62,260 nucleotides of DNA. It comes from Trichormus sp. M33_DOE_039. GTDB taxonomy: Bacteria > Cyanobacteriota > Cyanobacteriia > Cyanobacteriales > Nostocaceae. The translations under genes were made by a program, and so were the position numbers. This document shows positions 28,653 to 39,448 of the stretch, in pieces; the stretch's first letter is position 1, and each line of letters starts with the position of its first letter. The notes below the pieces were generated by a model. The model searched no databases, was not told the DNA's origin, and worked only from the letters and a program-made list of their open reading frames with translations. Location of the stretch: the NCBI GenBank assembly GCA_015296085.1, contig DVDT01000110.1, forward strand, positions 1 through 62,260, given 5' to 3'.

Positions 28653-31592
28653 ATGTTTAGAAAGTGGTTGCTCAGATTATTAGTCGTATTCCTGGGGCTG
28701 TGGCTGTTCGGGAATATAGTTGCGCGCTTGGGAGCAGAAATTTTCTGGTTTCAGGAAGTCGGCTATCTGCAAGTGTTTCTAGTCCGACTGGTGACTCGCG
28801 GTGGGTTATTGGTGTTCATCACTGGGGTAACGGCTGCTTATCTCTGGGGAAATCTCACCTTGGCACAACGGCTCAAGCATCCTCCCTCTGAGAAGATTGA
28901 GGAAGTGCAACCAGAATTAGTAAGTCTGAGCAGTGAATTAAAAAAACTGCTAAGTCCTGAATATACTCAAAGTCGCCAACTCCGCCAGCCAGAGAAACAG
29001 AATTTAAGACCGTTAAAATTACGCTGGCTACTGCCTCTAGCCTTAATATTGAGCTTATTAGTGGGTTTAATGCTAGCTCACTACGGTCAAATCGCTGTTG
29101 GTTATTGGTTTGGAACTAACAAAACTCAGCTGATCGTTCCCTTCCGACTCGAAACGCTTTGGCAGTTGGGAGTACGGATTTTTGGTCAAGTTTTATATTT
29201 AGGTTTGGTGATTAGTGCAGCGATCGCTATTTTAATTTATTCCCGGTTATTACTAAATGCGATCGCTCTCATCTTTAGCTTCTTCTTAGGTATCATCATA
29301 TACCATAACTGGGCAAAGGTGCTGCAATATTTCCATCCCACCGCTTTTAACAGCACTGATCCTTTATTTGGTTGGGATATTCGATTTTATGTATTTTCCC
29401 TACCATTCTGGGAACTGTTAGAAATCTGGCTGATGGGGATGTTTTTATATGGCTTTATGGCTGTCACTCTCACTTATCTTTTATCGGGAGACAGTCTCAG
29501 TCAAGGTGTTTTCCCCGGTTTTTCATCCCAGCAACAGCGTCATTTATATGGGATGGGTGGCTTATTAATGCTGCTGGTGGCTTTTAGTTACTGGTTAAGT
29601 CGCTATGAATTGGTGTATTCTCCTCGTGGCGTGAGTTATGGCGCAAGCTACACCGATGTTCATTTCCAGTTGCCAGCATACAACCTCTTGTGCGGTTTAG
29701 CATTAGCGATCGCAACTTACCTACTGTGGCGAACTATATTTTGGCGGGCTGCATCGCGGTATCGTCCATTTGTCTTTTATGGCTTAGGTTTATATTTATG
29801 TTTAGTGGCCGTAGCCGGTAATATCTTGCCAACGGTGGTGCAATATTTAGTTGTTGAACCAAACGAACTACAACGGGAAGAACCATATATTCAACGCACT
29901 ATTGCCCTAACTAGGGAAGCATTTGATTTAGAAGCAGTTAACGCGCAAACTTTCAACCCCCAAGGTACACTCACGGAAGCGGGTATTAAAGCCAATGATT
30001 TGACGATTCGCAATATTCGCCTCTGGGATCAGCGTCCCCTCTTGGAAACTAATCGCCAATTACAACAATTTCGCCCTTACTATCGCTTTCCTGATGCTGA
30101 TATAGACCGCTACACTTTACAAGAACAAGGATCTGCACAACAACGACAGGTACTAATTGCAGCCAGGGAGTTAGACTACAGTGCTGTACCTCAGCAGGCT
30201 CAGACATGGGTAAACCAACATTTAATTTATACCCACGGCTACGGCTTTACCGTGAGTCCTGTGAATACAGTCGCAGCCGGAGGTTTACCAGAGTATTTTG
30301 TGAAAGATATCGCCAGTAGCGCAGAAGGCGCACTGACTACAGCTAGTGAATCCATTCGGGAGAGTATACCCATTGGACAACCCCGCATTTATTACGGCGA
30401 AATTACGAATACCTATGTAATGACGGGGACAAGAGTCAGAGAGTTAGATTATCCCAGTGGGAGTGATAATGCTTACAACACCTACGATGGTTTAGGTGGT
30501 GTGCGGGTAGGCGCGACATGGCGCAGGGCTTTATTTTCCCTATATTTAAAAGATTGGCAAATGTTATTTACACGGGACTTTTTACCTGAGGCCAAGGTAT
30601 TGTTCCGGCGGAATATCAAGCGCAGAATTCAGGCGATCGCACCGTTTTTAAGATACGATAGTGACCCCTATCTAGTCGCAGCCAACGCCAGTCCAGAATT
30701 CCCTGGCGAAAATAATCGTCTGTTCTGGATTGTGGATGCTTATACTACTAGCGATCGCTATCCTTACTCAGACCCTAATAGTAACGGTATCAATTACATT
30801 CGTAACTCAGTCAAAGTAGTGATTGATGCCTATAACGGGACTGTGAAATTTTATATTGCTGACCCTAGAGATCCGATCATTGCCACTTGGTCAGCCATAT
30901 TTCCTAACTTGCTCCAACCTCTGAGTAATATGCCAATGACTCTCCGCAGTCATATCCGCTATCCCCTGGATTTCTTTAACATTCAATCTGAGCGGTTGAT
31001 GACCTACCACATGACCGACCCGCAAGTATTTTACAACCGGGAAGACCAGTGGCAGATACCCAATGAAATCTATGGTAGTCAAGCTAGATTAGTCGAGCCT
31101 TATTATCTGATTACCAGTCTACCTATCGTTCCCTTTGAAGAATTTCTCCTGTTGTTACCCTACACACCCAAACAACGGACTAACTTAATCGCTTGGTTAG
31201 CGGCGCGATCGGATGGGGAGAACTACGGCAAATTATTGTTATATAATTTCCCCAAAGAACGCCTAGTCTACGGGCCAGAACAAATAGAAGCTCGAATCAA
31301 TCAAGACCCAGTGATTTCACAACAAATTTCTCTGTGGAATCGTCAGGGTTCTAAAGCAATTCAAGGAAATTTATTGGTGATTCCCATTGAGCAATCTTTG
31401 CTGTATGTTGAGCCTATTTACTTAGAAGCAACCCAAAATAGCTTACCAACTCTAGTTAGGGTAGTCGTAGCTTACGAAAACCGGATTGTGATGGCGCAAA
31501 CCTTAGAACAAGCTTTGCGGGGAATTTTCCAACCGGAAGTTACACCCGCACCAGCTATTATTCGTCCTGTAGAAGAAGCACCCCCAACTTAG
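28653..31592 (+). CDS. UPF0182 family membrane protein
   Basis: A 979-residue protein. The N-terminal 390 residues hold about seven to eight membrane segments ([30 protein letters not shown]-like helices). A long extracytoplasmic domain follows, with the family-typical [17 protein letters not shown] and the nearby [28 protein letters not shown]0182 proteins occur in cyanobacteria, actinobacteria and clostridia and have no proven function. Length agrees with the family (about 900-1000). The proline-rich tail is normal. It ends 60 bp before the convergent SDR gene. Confidence 0.93.
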   Translation: MFRKWLLRLLVVFLGLWLFGNIVARLGAEIFWFQEVGYLQVFLVRLVTRGGLLVFITGVTAAYLWGNLTLAQRLKHPPSEKIEEVQPELVSLSSELKKLLSPEYTQSRQLRQPEKQNLRPLKLRWLLPLALILSLLVGLMLAHYGQIAVGYWFGTNKTQLIVPFRLETLWQLGVRIFGQVLYLGLVISAAIAILIYSRLLLNAIALIFSFFLGIIIYHNWAKVLQYFHPTAFNSTDPLFGWDIRFYVFSLPFWELLEIWLMGMFLYGFMAVTLTYLLSGDSLSQGVFPGFSSQQQRHLYGMGGLLMLLVAFSYWLSRYELVYSPRGVSYGASYTDVHFQLPAYNLLCGLALAIATYLLWRTIFWRAASRYRPFVFYGLGLYLCLVAVAGNILPTVVQYLVVEPNELQREEPYIQRTIALTREAFDLEAVNAQTFNPQGTLTEAGIKANDLTIRNIRLWDQRPLLETNRQLQQFRPYYRFPDADIDRYTLQEQGSAQQRQVLIAARELDYSAVPQQAQTWVNQHLIYTHGYGFTVSPVNTVAAGGLPEYFVKDIASSAEGALTTASESIRESIPIGQPRIYYGEITNTYVMTGTRVRELDYPSGSDNAYNTYDGLGGVRVGATWRRALFSLYLKDWQMLFTRDFLPEAKVLFRRNIKRRIQAIAPFLRYDSDPYLVAANASPEFPGENNRLFWIVDAYTTSDRYPYSDPNSNGINYIRNSVKVVIDAYNGTVKFYIADPRDPIIATWSAIFPNLLQPLSNMPMTLRSHIRYPLDFFNIQSERLMTYHMTDPQVFYNREDQWQIPNEIYGSQARLVEPYYLITSLPIVPFEEFLLLLPYTPKQRTNLIAWLAARSDGENYGKLLLYNFPKERLVYGPEQIEARINQDPVISQQISLWNRQGSKAIQGNLLVIPIEQSLLYVEPIYLEATQNSLPTLVRVVVAYENRIVMAQTLEQALRGIFQPEVTPAPAIIRPVEEAPPT

Positions 31593-31652
31593 GGTTTTCT
31601 GACTAAAAGCAGGGGTGCGAAGGAGGAAAAATAATTTAATTTCTGGGATTCC

Positions 31653-32411
31653 CTAAGCGTTCATTCCGCCATCAACGTCTAGTGTCACGCCAGTAATGAA
31701 AGATGCTTCAGGACTAGCGAGAAAAGCTACCGCAGCTGCAATTTCCTCAGGTTTACCGTAGCGTCCGAGGGCTATGTAGGACTTCTGCATGGCTGCAAAA
31801 TCAGTGTCAGATGGGTTCAAATCAGTTTCAGTTGGGCCAGGCTGCACAATGTTAGCTGTAATTCCCTTCTTACCAAGGTCTCGCGCCCAGCCTCTGGTAT
31901 AGCCTGCGATCGCAGCTTTCGTTCCTGAGTAATCAGAGATTTGTGGGAAGGGTGAGCGAGTTGCAAGACAAGAGCCGATAGAGATAATTCTTCCACCTTC
32001 ACCCATAAAAGGAACAGCTGTGCGAACGGCAGTAACTACACCACCGACATTTATTGCCCACTGGCGATCCAAAGCCATAGCGTCTATTTCAGGATCGCCA
32101 ATTTCATGACCAACAAATACACCAGCGTTATTGACCAGAATATCAAGACGACCAAAATGAGCGGCGACCTGCTTGACTAAATCCACCACCTGCACAGAAT
32201 CGGCTTGGTCGGCTTGGAAGGCCGCACAGCTAAGGCCTTGTGCTTCTAGTTCCCGAACGAGGCTTTCGGCCTTGGTGGATGAGTTAGCGTAACTGATGGC
32301 GACGTTTGCACCGTCTTCAGCTAGACGTTTGGCGATCGCTGCACCAATACCCCGTGAAGCACCTGTCACCAAGGCCACTTTACCTGTGAGTTTGCGAGGA
32401 TTCGTATTCAT
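31653..32411 (-). CDS. SDR family oxidoreductase
   Basis: A classical short-chain dehydrogenase/reductase of 252 residues. The cofactor loop is TGASRGIGAAIA (residues about 17-28), NNAG is at about 90, the catalytic Ser is in ISIGSCLA, and the Y-x-x-x-K is YSGTK. The C-terminal FITGVTLDVDGGMNA is typical of FabG-like members. It probably uses NADP(H), since a basic or small residue replaces the usual Asp after beta-2 (ISYANSST). The substrate cannot be told from sequence. It is transcribed away from psbA and may share a promoter region with it. Confidence 0.9.
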   Translation of the reverse strand: MNTNPRKLTGKVALVTGASRGIGAAIAKRLAEDGANVAISYANSSTKAESLVRELEAQGLSCAAFQADQADSVQVVDLVKQVAAHFGRLDILVNNAGVFVGHEIGDPEIDAMALDRQWAINVGGVVTAVRTAVPFMGEGGRIISIGSCLATRSPFPQISDYSGTKAAIAGYTRGWARDLGKKGITANIVQPGPTETDLNPSDTDFAAMQKSYIALGRYGKPEEIAAAVAFLASPEASFITGVTLDVDGGMNA

Positions 32412-32788
32412 AATGTTGTGATTGTGTTTATACCGAATTCACTAGAATTCTTACCAAAGTTGGCGATGATAGGAATTCGCCATTGGTATTACTTAGCAAT
32501 AAGTTTTTATAACGATTAATTTAAGAAAATTAATGTAAATTTATAGAAAAATAGAAATTTTTAATGTAAAACCGGACTTATAGAGCCGGGAAATATTCCC
32601 CGTTATCCTACCATCTCCCAGGGGAAATGAATTGGCAATATTTGAAAGATTTTCAGTGTGAGGCGGAGTAAAAATCATCCTGGCGATCGGGGAGAAGGTA
32701 TTTGGCAATAAGTCTTGGAAAACATCTGCATTCTCAATTTTATGGAATTGAGAAAGTTTGTTGTTCGCACTTTATTAATACCAAAGCC
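32412..32788. other. Divergent promoter region of the SDR and psbA genes
   Basis: No gene is seen. A hairpin lies in the psbA leader at 32731-32754. The reading frame upstream of the psbA ATG extends to 32702 but encodes unrelated residues. Confidence 0.5.
32731..32754 (+). promoter_or_regulatory. psbA leader hairpin
   Basis: Perfect 9-bp arms TTCTCAATT and AATTGAGAA with loop TTATGG lie 35 bp before the psbA ATG. It may affect mRNA stability or translation. Confidence 0.45.
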
Positions 32789-33871
32789 ATGACTTCAATT
32801 TTAGAAAGAAGAGAAGGCGGTAGCTTTTGGGATCGTTTCTGTCAATGGATTACTAGCACTGACAATCGGCTCTATATCGGTTGGTTTGGGGTGTTAATGA
32901 TTCCCACACTGTTAACAGCTACCATTTGTTTTGTAATTGCCTTTATTGCTGCACCACCCGTTGATATTGACGGGATTCGCGAACCTGTTTCTGGTTCTTT
33001 GTTGTACGGCAATAACATTATTACTGGTGCTGTTGTACCCACATCCAACGCCATTGGATTGCACTTTTACCCCATTTGGGAAGCGGCTTCAATGGATGAA
33101 TGGCTATACAACGGCGGCCCTTATCAATTGATTATTCTGCATTTCTTGATTGGAATCTTTTGCTGGTTGGGTAGACAATGGGAGTTAAGCTACCGTCTGG
33201 GGATGCGTCCTTGGATTTGTGTGGCTTACTCTGCACCTGTAGCGGCTGCAACTTCTGTGTTCTTAATTTACCCCATTGGTCAAGGTAGTTTTTCTGACGG
33301 TATGCCTTTGGGGATTAGCGGCACTTTTAACTTTATGTTTGTCTTTCAAGCCGAGCATAATATTCTGATGCACCCATTCCATATGTTTGGGGTGGCGGGG
33401 GTGTTTGGTGGAGCTTTTTTCTCTGCTATGCACGGTTCTTTGGTGTCTTCTTCACTGGTGAGGGAGACAACAGAAGTTGAGTCTGTCAACTACGGCTATA
33501 AGTTTGGTCAAGAACAAGAAACCTATAGCATTGTGGCGGCTCATGGTTATTTTGGGCGATTAATTTGGCAATACGCCAGCTTTAATAATTCCCGTTCGCT
33601 GCACTTTTTCTTGGCTGCTTGGCCGGTTGTGGGGATTTGGTTGACATCTTTGGGGATTAGTACAATGGCGTTTAATCTGAATGGGTTTAACTTTAACCAT
33701 TCGCTACTAGATTCTCAAGGACGTGTGATTAATACCTGGGCTGATGTGCTGAACCGTGCCAATTTGGGTATAGAGGTGATGCACGAGCGGAATGCTCACA
33801 ATTTCCCACTAGATTTAGCTGGTGGTGAAGCGGTAAGAGTGGCTTTGCAAGCTCCGGTGATTCATGGTTAA
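32789..33871 (+). CDS. psbA: Divergent photosystem II D1 protein
   Basis: D1 binds the electron carriers and the Mn4CaO5 cluster of PSII in the thylakoid. The frame opens at 32702, but the ATG at 32789 gives the canonical 360 residues. All key ligands are in place: Tyr161, Asp170, Glu189, His190, His198, His215, Ser264, His272, His332, Glu333, Asp342 and Ala344, so it can oxidise water and be processed. Position 130 is Gln (low-light type). Several usually constant sites differ: Trp126 for Tyr, Leu127 for Met, Trp260 for Phe, and the C-terminal extension is QAPVIHG. Gly80, Phe158 and Thr286 do not match the microaerobic D1' form. Expression conditions are unknown. Confidence 0.95.
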   Translation: MTSILERREGGSFWDRFCQWITSTDNRLYIGWFGVLMIPTLLTATICFVIAFIAAPPVDIDGIREPVSGSLLYGNNIITGAVVPTSNAIGLHFYPIWEAASMDEWLYNGGPYQLIILHFLIGIFCWLGRQWELSYRLGMRPWICVAYSAPVAAATSVFLIYPIGQGSFSDGMPLGISGTFNFMFVFQAEHNILMHPFHMFGVAGVFGGAFFSAMHGSLVSSSLVRETTEVESVNYGYKFGQEQETYSIVAAHGYFGRLIWQYASFNNSRSLHFFLAAWPVVGIWLTSLGISTMAFNLNGFNFNHSLLDSQGRVINTWADVLNRANLGIEVMHERNAHNFPLDLAGGEAVRVALQAPVIHG

Positions 33872-33916
33872 ACGCACAGAATAACTTCTTTACTTAGTTA
33901 CGAATTGGTGTAAATT

Positions 33917-33949
33917 AAAAACGCTCTCTGAATTAGAGAGCGTTTTTTT
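33917..33949 (+). terminator. psbA rho-independent terminator
   Basis: AAAAACGCTCTCT and AGAGAGCGTTTTTTT form a perfect stem with loop GAATT, 46 bp after the psbA stop. The U-run is clear. Confidence 0.95.
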
Positions 33950-34040
33950 GGTTGGTATTGAAATGTCATATTTTAGTTTTCGTTTCGATTTTTACTCAGC
34001 AATTCAATATACAATCTAAAACTTAAAATCTCCAATCACA

Positions 34041-35432
34041 ATGACAAACCTAACTCCTAATTCTAGTTTTAGTGTGACGCTGCGGTTGCAAATTCCTAAT
34101 CGGGTGGGGATGTTGGCAGCGATCGCTCAGGCTATTGCTGCGACCGGCGGTAATATCGGTACAATCGATTTGATTGAGCAGACTCGTCAAGTTTCGATTC
34201 GTGACCTAAATGTTGATGCAGCTAGCACTGAACACGCAGAAACTATTGTGCAAGCTGTCAAAGCTATCCCTGATATTAAAGTCATCAGTGTTTACGATCG
34301 CACGTTTAATTTACATCGAGGCGGCAAAATTAGCATTGCTAGCCGTATTCCCCTCAAGAGTGTGTCGGATTTGGCGATGGCTTATACTCCCGGTGTGGGA
34401 CGAATTTGTACGGCGATCGCCCAAGATCCAGACGAAGTACATAACTTAACTATCAAACAAAATACTGTCGCCATTGTCACTGATGGTAGCGCGGTTTTAG
34501 GTTTGGGTAATCTCGGCCCCCATGCAGCCCTACCAGTCATGGAAGGTAAGGCGATGCTATTCAAGGAATTTGCAGGGTTGGACGCGTTCCCGATTTGCTT
34601 GAATACTCAAGATACAGAAGAGATTATCCAAGCAGTGAAAAATATTGCTCCCGTGTTTGGGGGTGTAAATTTAGAAGATATTGCTGCTCCCCGTTGCTTT
34701 GAAATTGAACAGCGATTGCGCCAGGAATTAGATATACCCGTGTTTCATGATGACCAACATGGGACAGCAATTGTCACCTTAGCGGCATTATTTAACGCTC
34801 TGAAATTGGTGCAAAAATCCATTGCAGATATCCGCATTGTCATTAATGGTGCTGGTGCGGCGGGAGTGGCGATCGCTCGTCTCCTCAAGAAAGCGGGTGC
34901 AGAAAAAATCTGGATGTGTGACTCTAAGGGGATTATCTCCACCAGTCGCACCGACTTAAATGAAGAAAAACAAGAGTTCGCTGTCAAAGCCCAAGGTACA
35001 CTAGCTGGTGCAGTTCAAGGTGCGGATGTATTTATCGGTGTGAGTGCGCCAGGAGTATTAACACCAGAAATGGTGAAATCTATGGCTAAAGACCCGATTG
35101 TTTTTGCAATGGCTAACCCCATCCCAGAGATTCAGCCGGAATTAGTCAGTCAAGATGTAGCTGTGATCGCTACTGGTCGCAGTGACTACCCCAACCAAAT
35201 TAATAACGTTTTAGCGTTTCCTGGTGTGTTCCGGGGTGCTTTAGATTGTCGGGCGCAGACAATTACCACCACCATGTATTTACAAGCCGCAACGGCGATC
35301 GCGTCTTTAGTCAGTCCTTCTGAGTTAAATCGGGAACATATAATTCCTTCCGTGTTTGATCAACGTGTTGTCACGGCTGTAGCAGCGGCGGTGCAACAAG
35401 CGGCTCGCGAAGAAGGGATTGCGCGGAGGTAA
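34041..35432 (+). CDS. NAD(P)-dependent malic enzyme with N-terminal ACT domain
   Basis: Malic enzyme (463 residues) oxidatively decarboxylates malate to pyruvate. An ACT domain (about 8-85; VTLRLQIPNRVGMLAAIAQAI) precedes the catalytic part, suggesting amino-acid or ligand regulation. Catalytic motifs follow: DLAMAYTPGVGRIC, ITDGSAVLGLGNLG-like (TDGSAVLGLGNLGP), FHDDQHGTA and the Rossmann VINGAGAAGVAIARLL. The C-terminal phosphotransacetylase part of larger bacterial forms is absent. The gene is downstream of psbA after its terminator, so it is independent. Confidence 0.95.
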   Translation: MTNLTPNSSFSVTLRLQIPNRVGMLAAIAQAIAATGGNIGTIDLIEQTRQVSIRDLNVDAASTEHAETIVQAVKAIPDIKVISVYDRTFNLHRGGKISIASRIPLKSVSDLAMAYTPGVGRICTAIAQDPDEVHNLTIKQNTVAIVTDGSAVLGLGNLGPHAALPVMEGKAMLFKEFAGLDAFPICLNTQDTEEIIQAVKNIAPVFGGVNLEDIAAPRCFEIEQRLRQELDIPVFHDDQHGTAIVTLAALFNALKLVQKSIADIRIVINGAGAAGVAIARLLKKAGAEKIWMCDSKGIISTSRTDLNEEKQEFAVKAQGTLAGAVQGADVFIGVSAPGVLTPEMVKSMAKDPIVFAMANPIPEIQPELVSQDVAVIATGRSDYPNQINNVLAFPGVFRGALDCRAQTITTTMYLQAATAIASLVSPSELNREHIIPSVFDQRVVTAVAAAVQQAAREEGIARR

Positions 35433-35559
35433 TCAAGCGTAATCATGGGATGGGCTACTTGCTCCATCCCTGATTGAAAATTTTCTAGAGTTTCGTCCAA
35501 CCTGATATTCATATCCATCAACGCCATCAAGATAGGAGCCTAATACATGAGATTTTGCT

Positions 35560-35823
35560 TTATCTTAATGCCACATCTTGCTCAAAAACTAGCACGCGAT
35601 CGTCTACGGTTTTTTTGTACTGAAAACCATAATCTAACAAAGCTTGCTTTAAAGTTTGCAATTCCGATTCTGGGAGTAGATTTTTCTTAAGTACTATCTC
35701 AATAGCTTCATGATTTACTGTAAAGCCGAAAGATTCTTTAAATTGTTGATAATCCCAGTTTAATTTTCTAGCTGCATTTAACTCAATAGCAGCTAATGTA
35801 TGCTCAAATTTGTTCATAACCAT
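35560..35823 (-). CDS. Small hypothetical protein
   Basis: An 87-residue soluble protein that is not recognised. It is mostly helical (AAIELNAARKLNWDYQQFKES; LPESELQTLKQALLDYGF) and ends in a strand-like DDRVLVFEQDVALR. The start could also be the second Met (MNKFEHTL) at 35817. There is no signal peptide. It is convergent with the malic enzyme gene and has a clean AT-rich upstream region. Confidence 0.6.
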   Translation of the reverse strand: MVMNKFEHTLAAIELNAARKLNWDYQQFKESFGFTVNHEAIEIVLKKNLLPESELQTLKQALLDYGFQYKKTVDDRVLVFEQDVALR

Positions 35824-36362
35824 AACGTTTTCTCTGCATTAGCTTACCCATATCTTAACAATCACAAATAAGAACAAACTAAAGCTAAGTTTTTACCGAC
35901 TAGCCCATCAGCTAGAAAAAAATTTGATCATCACCAAAAAATCAACCTCATGGTGAATGTTTAAAAGAGGGTTATAGACTAGTAATTTCTAGTTAACAAT
36001 AGATGATGATCTGTGTTTAGAAAAAATCAACCCAAATCATCTTAATCTTGGGTAATAATCACGATAATTATCGAAAATTTAAACGATATAACACCAACAT
36101 ACTGTGCTATTTTATTAATCTAGGATACATTACCTTTATTGTTGTATTCATCAATTGTGCAGCCAGTAGCTTAACAAAAAGTCGCTCACTGAAAAAGTCA
36201 ATGGGAATAGTTTGAATTCACCATAATCACGCAATGTGCGACTTATTATTTCGTTACATAGGGTTGGACAGAAACATTAAGAGAGGTTATGTAACGTTTT
36301 TGAACGATCAACCTCTCCAGTTCGATTAACTTGTTACCGAATCTTAATTTGCACATCGCGTA
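35824..36362. other. Divergent intergenic region before the PhoD-like gene
   Basis: No gene is seen. An inverted repeat with U-run lies at 36252-36301 just before the PhoD-like gene. The remainder is AT-rich. Confidence 0.45.
36252..36301 (+). promoter_or_regulatory. Attenuator-like hairpin before the PhoD-like gene
   Basis: CGTTACATA and TATGTAACG (27-nt loop) are followed by TTTTT, 62 bp before the ATG. It could end a leader transcript or be a palindromic operator. Confidence 0.35.
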
Positions 36363-38687
36363 ATGGATAACCAAGCTGGAAGCTTTTTGGACGACTTGCC
36401 AATGATTTTGGCAGGGCCAATACTAAGACATACTGAACCAAAATCAGTAACGGTATTGGTAGTACTCAAACAGCCTTGCCAGGTGGAACTTCAAGTTTAT
36501 GGCACTACAGATGATGGTGAAAGATTAAGTAATTGTTTATTAGTCGGACAATGTCATACAGTGGCTATCGGCAAATATTTACATGTCGTAGCGATTACAG
36601 CTGTGTCTGTCAATGGGGAGAATTTAACTAGTGATAGGCTACGCCCCACCGGAGGCGATCGCATCTACGCCTATGATTTACAATTTACCCTGACAGACCA
36701 AACTCTACTTACTCTAGAGCAAGCTTTATTTTCTAACCGCTTTCCTCACGTCAGTATTAGTTACTTTCAGCATCAAAAACCGACTTTTATTCTTCCACCT
36801 GATCGTCTGGAAGAGTTGCACATTGTCCATGCGTCCTGTCGTAAGCCTCATGGTCATGGATTCGATGCCTTACCAATTTTAGATAGCTTAATTGCCACTG
36901 CCAAGCAAACTCGCGATCGCCTCCGACGGGATGCAGTTCATCGCCCCCATCAACTATTTCTCACAGGTGATCAAATTTACGGCGATGATGTAGCAGACCC
37001 GTTTTTGTGGTGTGCTAGTCGTTTAGGTGATGCTTTACTAGGTTGGGAAGAGCAACTACCCATCGGTCAAATTGAGCGTACGCCGAGGGAACTACCAGCT
37101 GGAGAACGGGCGAAAGTGGCGACAGAAAATGGTGGTTTTACGGCGGGATTACATAATAAATCGGAGAAAGTTACTAGCCATCTTTTCAGTTTAGGAGAAT
37201 ATTACGCTGCTTATATCCTCAGTTGGTCGCCAGTCTGTTGGCCGGATGTCTTTCCTGATGTCCACAGAGTCACTCACAAGCGTGATGCGATTAAATCTTG
37301 GCAACAGTCAGTCAAATATCTCCGCCAATTCATTCAAACTTTGCCACAAGTCCGCCGCGCTTTGGCAAATATTCCCACATACACTATTTTTGATGATCAT
37401 GATGTGAGTGATGATTGGAACTTAAATCAAGCTTGGTGTTTGCGGGTACTGGGAAATCCCTTGGGGCGGCGAGTGGTGCAGAATGCTCTATTATCCTACG
37501 CAGTGTTCCAGGCGTGGGGGAATACACCAGCACAATTTGCCAATGGTGAAAATGGTGAAAAATTGTTGAAAGCGGCTGAAGCTTGGTCAAATTCTCAAGG
37601 TACAGATAAAGATGCTCAAGAAGCGATCGCACGGTATGTCGGTATACCCAGCATCAATCCCCAGACTGACTTACCTAACTTTGTCTTAGAAGATGGGGTG
37701 TTTACCTTAGCAAGAGATCCCCAAGTTTTGACTTGGAATTACACCATTACCAGCAATTGTCATCAAGTTATTGTTCTAGACACGCGCACTTGGCGGGGGT
37801 ATCCAGCCGACGCAAAACCCATTGCTCCACCCATGTTATTGTGTCCACGGGCGATGCGACAACAACTCCTAGAACCTTTACAGCAAACAGCAGATAATCA
37901 GCAGATCACCTCATTTGTGATTGCTCCGACCAATGTCTTTGGTTTGCAAGTCATTGATTGGATTCATCATTGGCAATTGAAACGCGAGCAAGTGTTTTCT
38001 ACAGATGTCGGAGATGCTTGGAATATTCATTTTCCAGCCTTGGCGACACTGTTAACAATTTTGTGCCAACAACGCCAAAAACTCGTGATTTTATCTGGCG
38101 ATATTCACTATAGTTGCACGGCTCGCTTATCTTATACAACAACTCGCCATCCTCAAAAACAATCTGTCTTAGTACAGTTAACTTCTAGTGCTTTAAAGAA
38201 TGAAGAAACACTCACCCAAATAATTCACACCCGCCTGAAAGATTGGCTATTACCAGAAAAAGTTAGACACTGGATAGGTTGGAATCAACCACCGAATATG
38301 TTGGAAATTTCAGCGAAAAAGTTGCGTCATCATCGAACTAGGAATAATCCTGACTGGTATTGTTTATTAGAATGGATACCGCGACAAAGCACGCGAGATT
38401 TTCACCTACTCACAGATATATCTGGTTTAGTACCTGCTTACAAAACAGCCAAAAAGCCTGAATGGCGATGGTTAAATTTTTTCCTGTTTTGGCGATCGCG
38501 TTGGTTTCAAGATGGCAAGGAAGTAGTAGGTTTAAATAATCTTGCTTCAGTTCATTTTGAGTTAACAGAAGTAGAGAGCGATTACAAAGTTATTCAAGAT
38601 ATTTACTGGTTTGATTCAATCTGCTCCAATCAAGTTGTATATAGTCGTTTCACAACTAATTTCCAACCCCATCATAAATTGTTGTGA
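36363..38687 (+). CDS. PhoD-like metallophosphoesterase
   Basis: A 774-residue PhoD-like phosphatase. The first 130 residues form a beta-rich N-domain. The metallophosphatase core has HASCRKPHG (near 160), FLTGDQIYGDDVADP (near 200), FDDHDVSDDWN (near 345) and LSGDIHYSC (near 580), in the order expected for PhoD-related enzymes. No signal peptide or Tat RR motif is seen, so it may act inside the cell or leave by another route. Residues near 95-105 (DRLRPTGGDRI) come from a GGCTACGCC/GCGATCGC repeat inserted in frame. It converges with the creatininase-family gene. Confidence 0.88.
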   Translation: MDNQAGSFLDDLPMILAGPILRHTEPKSVTVLVVLKQPCQVELQVYGTTDDGERLSNCLLVGQCHTVAIGKYLHVVAITAVSVNGENLTSDRLRPTGGDRIYAYDLQFTLTDQTLLTLEQALFSNRFPHVSISYFQHQKPTFILPPDRLEELHIVHASCRKPHGHGFDALPILDSLIATAKQTRDRLRRDAVHRPHQLFLTGDQIYGDDVADPFLWCASRLGDALLGWEEQLPIGQIERTPRELPAGERAKVATENGGFTAGLHNKSEKVTSHLFSLGEYYAAYILSWSPVCWPDVFPDVHRVTHKRDAIKSWQQSVKYLRQFIQTLPQVRRALANIPTYTIFDDHDVSDDWNLNQAWCLRVLGNPLGRRVVQNALLSYAVFQAWGNTPAQFANGENGEKLLKAAEAWSNSQGTDKDAQEAIARYVGIPSINPQTDLPNFVLEDGVFTLARDPQVLTWNYTITSNCHQVIVLDTRTWRGYPADAKPIAPPMLLCPRAMRQQLLEPLQQTADNQQITSFVIAPTNVFGLQVIDWIHHWQLKREQVFSTDVGDAWNIHFPALATLLTILCQQRQKLVILSGDIHYSCTARLSYTTTRHPQKQSVLVQLTSSALKNEETLTQIIHTRLKDWLLPEKVRHWIGWNQPPNMLEISAKKLRHHRTRNNPDWYCLLEWIPRQSTRDFHLLTDISGLVPAYKTAKKPEWRWLNFFLFWRSRWFQDGKEVVGLNNLASVHFELTEVESDYKVIQDIYWFDSICSNQVVYSRFTTNFQPHHKLL

Positions 38688-38698
38688 GCAGGGTGGTT

Positions 38699-39448
38699 TC
38701 ATAAATCTGCATTGATAAATTCTAAATACCCTTGACTGAGTTCTTTGACGGCTAACTCATAAAACTGTTTACCATGTTCTGGTGTTGCTAAGGCTGGATT
38801 AGAACCCATGCGTCCGTCTGGGTAACGTAATCTAAAATTTGTAGCACTATAAATTCTATGCCCAGATGCTACTTCTGGTGATAAATATGCTTGTTTAATC
38901 GCTTCTGGATAGACGTATTGGGTAACAGCTACTTCACTGGGGGTAGCGTGAGAACCTTCTTGATCCCCATATAATTCTTTGGCTAGTTTGTAGACAGAAC
39001 TGCACATAAACCAATTGGCAATTTGACACTGCACACTTGGGGCGTTTTGAATCTGCAAATCTTCCAAGTGTGCGTAGGTTTCAGAAAATGCAGCTTTGAG
39101 GGTGGCGATGTTACCGCCATGTCCGTTGATAAAATAAAACTTAGTAAAACCTGATTTGGCGAGGCTAGTTACATAGTCACGTATCACTTGAATTAAGGTG
39201 CTAGGACGCAGACTAATCGAACCAGGAAAGGCGGTGTGATGTAGAGCCATCCCTACATTGATTGTAGGAGCAACGATCGCGCCTGTCACTTCGCCCACAC
39301 CACGGGCGATCGCTTCTGCACAAATCGCATCAGTCCCAATTAAACCCGTAGGGCCGTGTTGTTCTGTCGAACCAATCGGAAAAATAATCCCTCTGGATGT
39401 TTGCAAATAGGTTTCAACTTCTTGCCAAGTACTTAAATGTAGTAACAT
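38699..39448 (-). CDS. Creatininase-family amidohydrolase
   Basis: About 249 residues from the ATG at 39448. The metal-binding motifs are complete: GSTEQHGPTGLIGTDA (Glu, His and Asp ligands), FINGHGGN (His) and GSHATPSEVAVT (Glu). Family members include creatininase and the MftE peptidase, and hydrolyse cyclic or peptide amides. The substrate here is unknown. A GTG start at 39523 would add 25 residues rich in Lys and Ser. The ATG is preferred because AGGA precedes it and the domain starts here. There is no signal peptide. Confidence 0.85.
   Translation of the reverse strand: MLLHLSTWQEVETYLQTSRGIIFPIGSTEQHGPTGLIGTDAICAEAIARGVGEVTGAIVAPTINVGMALHHTAFPGSISLRPSTLIQVIRDYVTSLAKSGFTKFYFINGHGGNIATLKAAFSETYAHLEDLQIQNAPSVQCQIANWFMCSSVYKLAKELYGDQEGSHATPSEVAVTQYVYPEAIKQAYLSPEVASGHRIYSATNFRLRYPDGRMGSNPALATPEHGKQFYELAVKELSQGYLEFINADL

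Noticed and set aside
32789-33871. Idea that this D1 is a rogue, microaerobic or far-red form
   Set aside because: Rogue D1 lacks cluster ligands, but all are present here. The D1' residues (80, 158, 286) do not match, and no rfpABC or far-red gene set is adjacent.
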